55,034 nucleotides of DNA from Rhypophila decipiens (Eukaryota > Ascomycota > Sordariomycetes > Sordariales > Naviculisporaceae): positions 1 through 55,034 of the forward strand of contig MU858274.1 in the NCBI GenBank assembly GCA_033297075.1. Reading direction: 5' to 3'. Under the pieces are notes generated by a model. The model worked only from the letters and a program-made list of their open reading frames with translations. It was not told where the DNA came from and did no database searches. Position 1 is the first letter of the stretch. Each line of letters begins with the position of its first letter. Of the stretch, positions 22,900-34,145 are shown in pieces. Position numbers and translations under genes: made by a program.

Positions 22900-23695
22900 A
22901 TGAAGAACGTTTTGCTACCATTGTCGCTTCTTGCCTCCTTTGCTGCCGGTGTCTCGGCCGCAGAGGAGCTCAAGATTGACACTACTCTTGAAGTCGAGTG
23001 CGACAGAAAGACGCAAAAGGGCGACACCATCAACGTCCACTACCTCGGAACCCTGCTGTCGAATGGCCAGAAGTTCGATGCCAGTCAGTCTACCACCCCG
23101 CCTTTCAGCTAGATGCCGTTGAGAATATCCGAATTTCGGACCTGTGGACGTATTTGAGCTGACACACATATCTTTTCCGCCTATAGGCTATGACCGCGGT
23201 ACACCGTTCAGTTTCAGACTCGGCGGTGGACAGGTTATCAAGGGGTTCGTTGAAAATAGATCAGTTCTGGTTCCGTGTCGCTTGTCGCTTGCGCTAACAA
23301 TGGTGTAGTTGGGACGAGGGTCTTTTGGACATGTGCCCCGGCGAAAAGAGGACTTTGACTGTTCCTCCCAGCTATGGCTATGGTCAGCGAGCTATCGGAC
23401 CTATCCCAGCTGGCTCTACTCTCGGTATGTCACGGTTGATCAATGGATATCACGTCACATTTTTCCTAGGTGCTAACTACTTGTTGTTTCCACAGTTTTC
23501 GAGACCGAGCTCGTGAGCATCGAGGGTGTCCCCAAACCAGAATCGATCGTCACCAAGTCGAAGGCGACCGAGAAGGCCGAAGAGACTGGTGGAAAGGTGG
23601 CCGAGAAGGTCGCCAGCGTCGCCAGCGGGGCAGCTGAGGCAGTAAAGACCATTATTGCGGACACGGATGACACTCAGGAGCACAATGAGCTCTAA
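22900..23695 (+). CDS. FPR2: FKBP-type peptidyl-prolyl isomerase, ER lumen (FKBP2-like)
   Basis: Exons 22900-23083, 23187-23244, 23309-23424 and 23496-23695, 185 residues. A signal peptide (about 1-20, [20 protein letters not shown]) leads into one FKBP domain: [45 protein letters not shown] and [20 protein letters not shown] are seen in order. After the domain comes a helical, Lys/Glu/Ala-rich extension (about 125-180) ending HNEL, a recognisable variant of the HDEL/KDEL retrieval signal. It should catalyse proline isomerisation in the endoplasmic reticulum and, by family, bind FK506/rapamycin. The Lys/Glu/Ala extension is longer than in animal FKBP2. Confidence 0.93.
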
Positions 23696-24742
23696 GCCAG
23701 CCACCCTTATACATAGTCTACAGACGCCTGAAGACAGGACGTAAAGGAATGGGTGCACCAATAATACTGAACGTCAATCATCTCTTGCTCGTGCATCGAG
23801 GTTTGTGGGTTGTTACAAGACGATTTGTGAGACACCCTGGAAGAGGCTCTGTACACTGACTACCTGGTACATGTACATACATGACCGTGTATCGATTACG
23901 ATTGCGTGCCGACCACGGCGGGCTTCTGGCCCAAGAACATTAACATGGAAGAGCTTGCCACGCGAGCAGAAATCAGTAGGGTCGGTTGCTGTAAATGGAT
24001 CGCATAAAAACCAAATTCCCCATAACAGTCGGACTAACAAGATGACAACGGGAACAATGGACATGGAACAATCAAACGAGTGACTCGTGGCTTCTTTTGG
24101 TGGTGACCAGGGATTGGACCTCGAGAAATTGCAGGCACATTCAGCCCTGCGGCTGCAGCACCACGGCCAGACGTCCTGTACAGTACTATACATAACCAAC
24201 ACACCCACTTGACGAGATCTGACAGGAATCCAGACCTGGTTGCATTTCTTCTTTCTCCCCACCACTCGGGCCATCATTAATTACCTAGGTATTCTGAAGC
24301 TTGCCGTCACTGGACTACATTTCCTTTCAATTATCGGGTCTCTGTTCTAATGCGACCACCATTCCACATACTTACTTGACGTCAGTTCTCCACGGCCTTC
24401 GTCGTCTTCGTTCTTTCTATTACCCCACGGACCAGGCCAAATACTGGCTTAGCTTTTATTTGGCGGATCAGATTACAAACTTCGCTATCGAGCAAGAAGC
24501 CCACATCCGACCACAAGATGAGATTTCATCGAGTAAAGTAGATCTCACCTCGTCTTTGGGGAGGAGAGACATAGCAGAGAGTGGCTGCTGGCGTGCATTG
24601 AAGTGATTGGGAGAGGTGCACGGGGGCCTACCTCCTTCACCAGCTTGGTCGACGGCCACATCTCTCTCTCTCTTCTTCGCCTGTCCCGATCTCGCCTGTC
24701 CCTCGGATTACTCATTGTTTCGAAGCGATAGCTTGCCCGAGA
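23696..24742. other. Intergenic region upstream of the potassium transporter
   Basis: About 1 kb between the FKBP stop and the Trk start. C/T-rich sequence from about 24640 to the ATG looks like a leader. No gene or repeat is supported here. Confidence 0.4.
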
Positions 24743-27176
24743 ATGGCTCGTTGGCATGACTTCGCCGATGACCACCCTAGCATTGCTGCTGCCGTCTCTC
24801 ATGTCCAGGCGATCTTGCCCCCGTTGAACTTCATCACGATTCACTATGCATATTTCATAGTCGTCTGCTTGGTGGCCTCGGTCATCTTCTGGGGATCATC
24901 GAATCCAGCCGGGAGCATCAGCTATACGGACAGCCTCTTCCTGGTCGTCAGCGCCATGACTGAAGCTGGGCTCAACACTGTCAACCTCAGCCAGATGACG
25001 ACGTGGCAGCAGACCCTCTTGTTTTTGCTCATAATATTCGGGAGCTCTATCTGGGTGTCGATATGGACCGTTCTTGCTCGGAAGCATGTGTTTGAGAAGC
25101 GATTTCAGGATATCGTTCGTGCTGAGCGGATACGGACCCTGAACCGTGTTGGGAGCACCCTCACTTTGCCCAGAATCCAACGCCTAAAGTCTTTCCGGAA
25201 GCAGGCGTCGACCTTGCCGCTATCACCGGCGATTGCTGCCGAGAAAGCAGCCGTCTCTGACGACAGAGAAGACGCCCGTCCTCTGGCCCCGACCCCTGAG
25301 CCAAGCCCCGGAGAGCACACGGGGTCCCCCGACTCTTCTACCACCAACAACAATATCGCAAGGCCTATTTCGGTTTCTCTTGCCAGTGGCATTCCAGATA
25401 GAGTAGAGCAGCCTGTCCCGGGTGGCGCCGGTGGTCACATCGCATTTGTCGACGACGTGCGACCAAATTCGGCAGCCAACCCAGGAGGCGTCTCTTCTGG
25501 TACACAATTTCACGGGCCCGAACCTCATCATCCAATGCGTAGACCCCTCAGCTCCGCGGCCAATTGCGGTCCGGAAGAAACCGAAAGAAGCGAGTTAAAC
25601 ATGGCTCACTTTCTCAAGTACCGCGTTGCCGGGAGAAATGGCCACTTCCATAACCTGACAGCCGAAGAGCGTGACAGACTGGGCGGCTGCGAGTACCGTG
25701 CTCTCAAAGTGCTCTCCGTCATCGTGCCTCTGTACTTTGTCCTCTGGCAGCTTCTTGGATGCATTGCTCTTGGTGGCTGGATACACAACAACCAGCCAGA
25801 GCCGTCGCTCGCCAATGGTATCAAGCCCTGGTGGCTCGGTATCTTCAATGGCGCATCGGCATTCAACAACTCAGGAATGTCGCTGCTGGATGCCAACATG
25901 ATCCCCTTTCAGCGGTCGACGTTTGTTCTCATCACCATGGGTCTGTTGATTCTGGCAGGGAATACGGCATATCCCATCTTTTTGAGGCTCATCATATGGT
26001 CCTTGCTGCAACTCCTGACACTTGTGACGGAAGTAGACGACTTTATCGATCTCAAGGACACTTTTAGGTTCATCCTTAAATATCCTCGCCGTGTATACAC
26101 CAATCTTTTCCCGTCGCGGCCGACGTGGTGGCTGCTCTCCATGCTCATTCTTTTGAACTCGGTCGACTGGGTGGCATTTGAGCTACTCAATCTCGGAAAC
26201 CCGGCGATTGAGAGTATACCACCTGGTTCGCGTGTCCTGGACGGACTGTTTCAGGCCTTGGGTAAGTTTTTCCGACACTGGACTTCTTCCTTCGGTAGCC
26301 GTTCGTTCGATACTGATTGCGCCTTCTTATCTAGCTGTTCGTTCTGGGGGGTTCTATGTCGTAGCCATACCGTCTACATATATTGGCCTTCAAGTCTTGT
26401 ATGTAATCATGATGTACATCTCCGTTTACCCCGTGGTGATAACAATGAGACACTCCAACGTATACGAGGAGCGGTCTCTTGGCATCTATAACGGGGATGG
26501 CAGTGATTCTGAGGAGAGCGATGCCGAGTTGGGCCAACGATCTGCTCTGCTTGACCGCAGCCAACATCTGCCCTCGGTATCCGGGCTAGACCATGACGGA
26601 GCTGCATCTACTTCCAGTTATCGGCATCCCAATGGGAGTGCGCGACCAAACATGGCTAATCGACTGCGTCGTAGCGAGACAGCGGTCACGCTTGGTCGCG
26701 CTCTTCACCACACGTTTACATGGCACGGCGTTGGTGTTCACCCACCCCATCCCACGAGTCACGGGCCAGAGTCTCGGATCAGCTTCATAAGTCATCAAAT
26801 ACACGGACAGCTGGCCCATGACACTTGGTGGCTGGTATTGGCGATACTCGTCATTGTCACTATAGAGACGGGCAGCTTTCTTGCCGATCCGGTTACCTTC
26901 AGCGTATTCAACGTCATATTCGAAGTGGTCTCGGCATACGGTTGCGTCGGGATCAGTGTTGGGCTGCCCAACGAGTCGTACAGCTTCAGCGGTTCCTGGC
27001 ACGTCGCGTCGAAGCTGGTGCTCTGTGCCGTCATGCTGAGGGGTCGGCATCGTGGGCTTCCTGTTGCTCTTGATCGGGCTGTGAGGCTGCCGGGGGAGCA
27101 GCTTCATCAGGAAGAGGAAGAGGATCACCGTATCAGGAGGAGCATGACGAATCGTAGAGTGAGTATAGATGGGTAG
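24743..27176 (+). CDS. TRK1: Potassium transporter, Trk/Ktr family
   Basis: Exons 24743-26261 and 26335-27176 (intron 73 nt), 786 residues. The four pore loops of the Trk superfamily are visible: MTEAGLNTVN (from about 72), AFNNSGMSL, VRSGGFYV (right after the splice junction) and YGCVGISVG, each with its selectivity-filter glycine. Between the first two helix pairs lies a long hydrophilic cytoplasmic loop (about 145-290), shorter than in yeast Trk1 and more like short Trk forms. The end of the last pore unit, RGRHRGLPVALDRAVRLP, is strongly family-typical. It should import potassium at the plasma membrane. The second and third filters (NNSG, RSGG) differ from the common NDCG and RTAG, which may affect selectivity. 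It converges on the polymerase kappa gene with 188 bp between. Confidence 0.93.
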
Positions 27177-27364
27177 TTGGCCGGTTCTGGATCAGAGCTA
27201 TGGGCAGATGTCTACGTGAGCCAATCTGGACGTCCTGCAGCATCACTGGTGTAGTATTTGTATAAAATGGCATTTGATCATCATGGCGAGGAAAGGCTTC
27301 ATTTCTCATGATAACATAGACATAGAATCGTGAATCAACCATATACAAAGGATTATACAAAGAG

Positions 27365-29433
27365 TTATCCAAAGCAAAGCTTTTTCTGTCTGGGATCCGA
27401 CGTCGCAGCCGCGGACCTGCCCCTTTTCCTCTCTTTGCCTTTCCTGCTATCAGGCGTAGCCCCCCTGCTTGCTGGAGGGATTGTTGGCTGCGCCATTAGA
27501 GATTCCTGTTTGACAGTTTCGAGGATAGCTTGGCGCGACAGGCAAAGATCGATGTGCTCATTGAACTTCCGCTCGTCTGGGGCTTGAGGCCGATTACATA
27601 TTGGACAGTCCCACCATTCTTCATCCTCTTCAGCTGCCACGGGTTGACCTTCTGGCTTTGGATTCGGAATCAGCTCTTTGCCATGCCTCCGAAATGGACT
27701 CTGGCCAGAATGGGGTATATTCGGCCGCCCAGCCTCCCCCTCCGCGATGTTAGGGTCATGGTCCATCATAGCTTCCGGTTGATCTTCCAATCCAACGGCC
27801 CTCGAACCAGCCGCTGTTTCCCCGGAGCTAGTTTTGCGCTTAAGCCCAAAGAAGGCCAGGGTGTCGGGCTTCTTGGTGCTGACCAAATGCGTGCATCTGA
27901 GACCCATCAGACGCAACCTCATGCGAGGAAATTCCTGCTCTAGTTTCGACAACATGGGTAATGCGTAATTGTATAGGTCATCCGCCAGCCGTATTGCTCT
28001 GGGCACAACAACTTGCCTGGTCAGAACCTCATATGTGTGCAGCTTCACCTTGAGACACAGTGTGCGACCTTTGCACTCGGCCCGCTCCATATCCTTCTCG
28101 AGCTCTTGTGCAGTCCATCGGAGTTTCTCGCGGAGCTGTGCCGGGTAGTCCATGTCCCGGAACGTACTCTCGGTCCCGACGCTCTTGCGTTCGTACTCGT
28201 CGGCAGGTTGCACGTTTGTTCGTCCCAGGCCCAGATAGCACCTGATGAGAAACTCGTATGTCTTCTCTCCAAACAGCCGGTTCAGGAATTGACGTTGGGG
28301 GTAGATATCGCCGCAAGTGTTGACGCCGACAGACGATAACTCGCGCTCCAACACTCGACCGATTCCATTAACCTTGCGGCATGGGAGGTCCCGCATGAAC
28401 TCCATGATGGCCATCCGCTCGCGCGGGAGAATGAACTGGCCGTTGGGCTTGTTGATGTTGGAGCAGATCTTGGCGAGTCGCGCATTGGCAGCTATCCCGG
28501 CCGACACGGTTATGTTTGTTCTCCTGTGCACCTCGTCCCGCATCTGGGCAACTGCTTCCTCTGGCGTCATGCCATGGCTGGCACAGTATTCGGTGATATT
28601 AAGATAGGCCTCATCAATACTCGCGCTCTCAAATCGCGGGTCGTACTCAGCTAATACCTCGCGGACCTCACCCGCCTTGGCAGTGTACTTATCGAAGTTA
28701 AGGGGCAATAAAACAAGCCGGGGGCACAGCTTCTTGGCTACGAAGCCGGCCATGCCACTGCGGCACCCAAAACGACGAGCAACATAGTTGCAGGTAGTAA
28801 GTACGCCTCCGCCAACAGCGAAGGGGACATCCTTGAGCTCCGGCCGGTCAAGTAGCTCGACGGCAGCATCTTGCGGTGAACAGAAACAAGACGAGTTAGA
28901 TAAACGGTGGAAAAACCACGTAGGTGAGGGATGGCATACAAAAAGCGTCGCAGTCTATATGGACAATATGCTGAGTCAGGTCCCTTGAGAGTTCCAACTC
29001 AGCGATGAGATTATCGGCATGCCGGAGTTCACGGGAAAGATCTAGAGACTCGAGCTGGCGCTTCTTGGCCAGAATTTGCTCGATTTTAGCAGTCAGGATC
29101 TTGTCTTTGACTTCTTCCCGATTGAAGAACTTTGACCCCTTTGAGGCACTGTAGATGATCTCTGAGACCTGGATTTGAGCATCCTGTTAGCGATGACTAC
29201 CCCCAGCCATGATATATTGTGGAGTAGAAACCTACTTTAGACTGGTCGACTGAGTCCTGACCAGCCTTTGTGAGGGATGGGCCGAGGAGTGAGTATTTCA
29301 GTGATGCATGACTTGCATCTGCGCTTTCGGAGCCTTCGTCTCGCTCTGCACCCTCAGTGATGGGATTTACAGACCCAGCGGCTGGCTCGGAGTTTGTGTC
29401 CTCAGCTTCAATAGGAATACCCTCTGTGGTCAT
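27365..29433 (-). CDS. DNA polymerase kappa (Y-family, DinB-type)
   Basis: Exons 29433-29236, 29168-28940 and 28869-27365, 643 residues. The intron joins restore SEIIYSASKGSKFF (kappa-specific N-clasp) and HIDCDAFYAAVE, the first metal site. The second metal site is SIDEAYLNIT (about 227-236). Also seen are VPFAVGGGVLTTCNYVARRFGCRSGM (fingers), the helix-hairpin-helix region CRKVNGIGRVLERELSSVGV, and the little-finger domain. Near 570-600 is one UBZ4-type zinc finger, CPIC-x18-H-x3-C. It performs translesion synthesis past minor-groove adducts in the nucleus. The C-terminus ends RQKKLCFG, only loosely like a PCNA-binding box. Human pol kappa has two UBZ fingers; here I see one. Confidence 0.95.
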
Positions 29434-30007
29434 CTTGAAATGCCAGCAGGGTACGGGTGTCAGTATACGGATAGACGCGACGATGATGGGGATATGAGGG
29501 TATATCCTCCGGAATAAGACGCGTATGGAAAGTGGGGTGACGCGTGCTGGCTGAAATCGAGGCTCGCCAAGTCACGAGACTTGAAAGGACTTGGGCAAAG
29601 GACGGGCGGGACCTGCTATTTTAAGCTCCTTAACCTGGAACTTGGAGGAGCTGTGGCTCGAGCACGTGGGGTCTGTAAGACCGTGCACTGTTCCTATCCG
29701 TACTGTGCACAGCACGCGAAACGCGAGAAACCAATTTAGACCCTGGTGATCTTGGCGTGTGTTCGGCGCGTCCAGTGAACAACCCCCACCAACCTCCTAA
29801 CAGTCGCAACCTCAAGGGACCCATTGGAACATTTCTGTTGAATTTCGATTGTTTCCAGGATACAAAGATATCTTACAGCATTGTTTTATATCCACGCATA
29901 CCTCTGTTAGCACTTTGACGCTGCTTGTACCAAAAGCCCAGAGGCCGTCAATATCGCCTTCGATACTAGCCAACCGAGGAGAGTAACCAGGCTCAAAGAA
30001 CGACACA
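29434..30007. promoter_or_regulatory. Divergent promoter, polymerase kappa / Cys-rich gene
   Basis: 574 bp between two divergent starts. No clear TATA or repeat was seen; an ACGCGT-containing stretch near 29517-29545 (ACGCGT is the MCB/MBF cell-cycle site) is worth noting because DNA-repair genes are often MBF targets. The motif is seen; function is inferred. Confidence 0.35.
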
Positions 30008-30767
30008 ATGGTTCTCAAGCGCAAGCGTTCCGAGTCTGAACTTTCATTTGGCTCAGCGTTCTCCTCCCCTCAGGGACCACAAACCTTCGATTTTGCCACG
30101 TCGTCTCCAGTGGGATTTCCAGCCAGCCGCGGGCTTTTTTCACCATCATCCCGTTCGTCCACACCATCACATGGCCGAACCATGAAGCGTTTTCGGGACA
30201 ACAGGCCCTCCGAAGCAGAAGTCCACCGTAAGCGATGAACCAACTCACACGGAAAACAGTCTTGGTCCAAACTAACGTGGCGTGCTAGAACGTACCCTGA
30301 ACCTCTTATACTCAGCCCAGCAACAATGCCAGCAACACCAGCAAGTAGCGCGCGAAATAGAACATTCCCCTCCAGGGTCTGTCGCGATAGTAACTGCGCC
30401 ATGTAACCCGGCGAACCACTATCAACGCTCGACCTATCAACGCTCATTACACAGTTTTTGGAAGTTGCCCTCCTCTCCTGTGCCGATATTAGAAGGCACG
30501 CCCTCACCGCATATATCACCTTCAGATCTGGGGGTGGCAACCTCGTGTGAGGACTGCGGCGCGGGATTTGGCGACGGCGATGATGCCATGATGGACGTTG
30601 ACGGCGTTGTCGATGGTGACCGGAGTTGTGGAGCCTGTGGGAAGATGGTCTGCTTTAGCTGCTCTGTCAGTAATCTTGGAGAGAACCGAAGGTGTCTGGT
30701 TTGTGCTGGACGGAGAACCGGCGTTGATAGAAATGATTGGAAGGCACCGGGAGTTCGTGTGTTCTGA
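30008..30767 (+). CDS. Cysteine-rich zinc-binding-like protein, uncharacterised
   Basis: Exons 30008-30227 and 30289-30767 (intron 61 nt), 232 residues. The first exon is basic and Ser/Pro-rich, starting MVLKRKRSESELSFG with a nuclear-localisation-like KRKR. The splice join gives EVHQRTLNLLYSAQQQ, a Gln-rich helix. The C-terminal part carries paired cysteines: CEDCG, then after an acidic loop CGACGKMVCFSCSV and CLVCAGR, eight cysteines in four CxxC-type knuckles, compatible with a two-zinc ribbon or treble-clef fold. I do not recognise the family. Confidence 0.8.
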
Positions 30768-31471
30768 CTTGTTGGATACATTTTGCGGCTGGGGATGTTC
30801 GTGGACTTGTTGGTGGCTGTCGTTTTATACCCCGAAACGGGCCGGGAATGACCCTTTGGCTTTCATTTTTTCTGCATTATCATCAGTCTGAGTACCGTCG
30901 TACAGTGGCTTCTTGTGAGCCTTGGGATCTAATAACATCACAGTTTGTTTACCATCCCTTCCGCCTCACATTGGTTGGAAACAATTTAGGAGCTGTGCCA
31001 TATAACATCACTGCCTCACTTTATCGATGATGGAGACCGCCATCAGTCATCTTTGGGAGTTTGAATGGCAGTCCCAAGACGAAAGTGAGGTGGTTTAACG
31101 CTGAACCCGAACAATGATGGCGGCCTTGGTTTTTACGTATATGTCCTCAAATTCCGTCTTGAATTTGCTGATCATCCCGTCAGAATAATATGGAAACGAA
31201 CCAGGAACCCTCCAAATGAAGTGGTGGGCAATAGGGCTTGGTTCGAGAATGAAATAGGGTAAACGCGTGTGTTTCGGGAGGTCTCGACTTATTACCTCAT
31301 CGAGCGAGCTTGCATGCGAAGCTTCCAGTCGGAATGCGGGGCAGTTGTTATCAACGAACCTACCCCTCCTCCTTCCTCGACACACCTGATCCAGTTCAGC
31401 AGACTTCTATCTCTCGCTCTCTTTTCGTTCAGCCAAACTCCACGAACATCGTCGAAGTTCAAATCGCCCAA
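30768..31471. other. Intergenic region upstream of the MEMO gene
   Basis: About 700 bp between two co-directional genes. The frame upstream of the MEMO ATG stays open from 31310, but the added residues do not resemble the family, so I treat it as leader. Nothing else is supported. Confidence 0.4.
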
Positions 31472-32597
31472 ATGTCCTCGAGATCAGGCCATAGTCATAC
31501 ACGAACGCGGGAAGCGAGCCATGCCGGGTCATGGTACGAGGACCGGCCAGCGAAGCTCGCATCCGAGCTCGACAGCTATCTCAGCAAAGTGCCTGACACC
31601 ATTGACGGAGCGAACTTGCCTGTCCCCGGCGCCCGAGTAATTATCGCTCCGTCAGACACCCCCCTCCTTCGATGGCGCGTGCATCCTTGAGCCATCATCC
31701 TTCAGCTAACACATCTTGGACCGCAACAGGCATGCTGGCTACTCCTACTCTGGGCCCTGCGCTGCCTGGGCATACAAAGCTCTCGACCTCAGCGGCGCGA
31801 AGCGTGTTTTCCTCCTCGGTCCGTCTCACAAGTATTACACAGAGACCTGCGCGCTCTCGACCTTCTCTAAATACGAGACGCCGTTTGGAGATTTGACGGT
31901 TGACACAGCATTGTGTGACGAGCTTCGAGAGACTGGAGACTTCTCAAACATCCCAGTCAACCGGGAAGTACAAGAGCACTGTCTCGAGATGCATTTGCCG
32001 TATTTGTGGAAGCGACTGGAGCAGACCTTTGGAGGCGACTCTGATCGCTTCCCACCAATCGTTCCCATCATTGTCGGTGTTCTCAACGAGGCAGAGGAAA
32101 AGACGTATGGTGAGGTCCTTGCCCCGTACCTAAAGGATCCCGGGAATGCCTTCATAATCTCGTCGGATTTCTGCCACTGGGGCAGCAACTACAGCTATGC
32201 TCCCCAATACATCGACGGGAAGCTCCAAAATCCACATGGACACACACCTATCGCCTGTGATCTCAGCCACATCGACCTCGGCTTCGGGGTGGAACAATCA
32301 TCTGATGTCTCCCCGCCCCCGTTACATGAAATCATCAAGAAGCTTGATGAGATGGCCATGGACGCCGTTGAATCAGGCACTCACGGGAAATTCCACAAGC
32401 TCATCTCTAAAACAAAGAACACCGTTTGTGGTTCGCATCCTATTGGAGTTGTGATGGCAGCATTGGAGATCCTTTCGGAGGAAGGTCTGGCGGATGGGAA
32501 GGGCAAGTTCAAGTTCATTCAGTACCAGAGAAGCGGGCTGGTTGTCGATAAGAAAGACTACAGCGTGAGCTACGCATCTGCCTATGCTGTCTTGTAG
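31472..32597 (+). CDS. MHO1: MEMO1-family protein
   Basis: Exons 31472-31650 and 31730-32597 (intron 79 nt), 348 residues. The join makes IIAPHAGYSYSGP. The three histidines that line the metal pocket of human MEMO1 have counterparts here: His61 (HAGY), His93 (GPSHKYY) and His209 (SSDFCHWG), and a conserved cysteine lies in TVCGSHPIG. HCLEMHLPYL is another family block. MEMO proteins share the fold of non-heme iron dioxygenases; MEMO1 binds copper/iron and is tied to cell motility and redox control in animals, while yeast Mho1 is linked to invasive growth. The biochemical role in fungi is open. An insertion of about 15 residues (VEQSSDVSPPPLHE region) follows the pocket. Confidence 0.93.
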
Positions 32598-34145
32598 GAC
32601 ACATCCTTCGGTGAGGAGTCGTGGACCGGGCTTGAATTTCGAGAAGCATTGCCATTCGAGACGAACTGGGGTCTTTACCTAGTGATGCATAATCGGATTC
32701 TTTATTTCCGATAGGATGTGAGGTTTACACGCCGGTCAAACTCAGTCTACACGAGAGCATAAATAAGCCCATCAACTCCTCTGCTAAGATTGTGCAAATT
32801 GCAGAAAAAGACTTGAATGCAGGGAGCTGATAAGAACATGTCCGTAAGCTGACATTGACCAACAGAACCTGGATTTCCATCTCGAACACGGATAATGATA
32901 TATAGGTTCCTTCAATATGAAGACTTTCGACCCAGTTGTTTGCTGTTTGCTTGGATGCTGATTATGTATGGATGAGCGAGGACATAACCACAGGGATACC
33001 TATACATTTCCAAGGGATACCAAACCAAATCCATGGAGCAGAGCACTATTTTTGCTCTTCGCACACTGACTGACGATGACATAGCCTTGCTATTGTGAGG
33101 ATTGGGGCTTCGGTGCGGCTGATCTGCATCAGCGTAAGTGAGTGGCTGAGTGATCTCGCAGACAACACCCGGATGAGCAGCGCTAGTCTGACCAACCTTT
33201 CTTTATCAAGAGAAACTCTACATCTCATCCTGAGTCTCTGTCAGACCTGAGTTTAGATGAATTTTTATCCTCACGGATACTGAGTGGATTTCGAGGACAC
33301 TCCTTCTCTGTGCACGACAGTCTGGCATATTCGATGGCCAAGAATCGCTATCTGAGCCAATGGCCTTGCGTGCCGATCATCGTTCTGAAACTCCTCTGTT
33401 GCTGGCCTCGTCCCAGCATGCGTCGGCTTTAAGCGCACTTCTCGAACCAAAGTGGGTGGAGCTACGTTTTGTAACAGGCCAAGCCGTTCGTGGTGCCGTC
33501 GCAGGGTCTCGACGCTGGTGGACACCCTTCTCCCGCTGCAGGAGCTGTATGCACACTAGCGTAGCGCGATAAAAGCTCCCAAGTCCAAACCCACTCGCCA
33601 GGCCGTGATTCACTCGCGATTCAGACCGTTTGTTCGTGGACATGGGCTCTTTGACTTCCTTTTTAACTGTTAGGACTTGGGCCATTTGCACTGTGAACCA
33701 GGATTGAAGCAAACTCACACCGCCGCACAGGTGACGAATCCACTGAAAGTCCGGTCAAAGTCGAGATTCCCAGCGCATGCACGTCTGGAGTCTGGGCGGA
33801 TGCACCACGAATGAATTGCGCCTGCGCCACCAATTGCAGATTGCCCAAAGTCCCCTAAACCCGTTTTAATTGCCCTCCTGAGAATCCCACCCTACCCCGT
33901 ACCCTGCCAGCCAACTTGGCACCCTTCTTCCTCGACTTCGAAATCCATTCAGCTTTCCGAAAACATACACCATATCACTCCCTTTCTTTGGTTTCTGTTT
34001 ATCGCACTCAATCTTTATTCGCAACGTCTTTTTTGTTTCTCTTCTCGCTGCTTCCAGCAAAAACTCAACTGCTGCACCAACTTGCATCGACATACGCCTC
34101 TCGTGCTTTTAACTTTAAACTACTGTAACGCGTCTCTCTAACAAG
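32598..34145. other. Intergenic region upstream of the syntaxin gene
   Basis: About 1.55 kb between two co-directional genes. The last 250 bp (33890-34145) are rich in C and T, like a leader, ending with AACAAG before the syntaxin ATG. No other gene, repeat or RNA is supported. Confidence 0.4.

Noticed and set aside
31310..31471. In-frame N-terminal extension of the MEMO protein
   Set aside because: The frame is open, but the added 54 residues lack family resemblance and the protein family starts close to the ATG at 31472.
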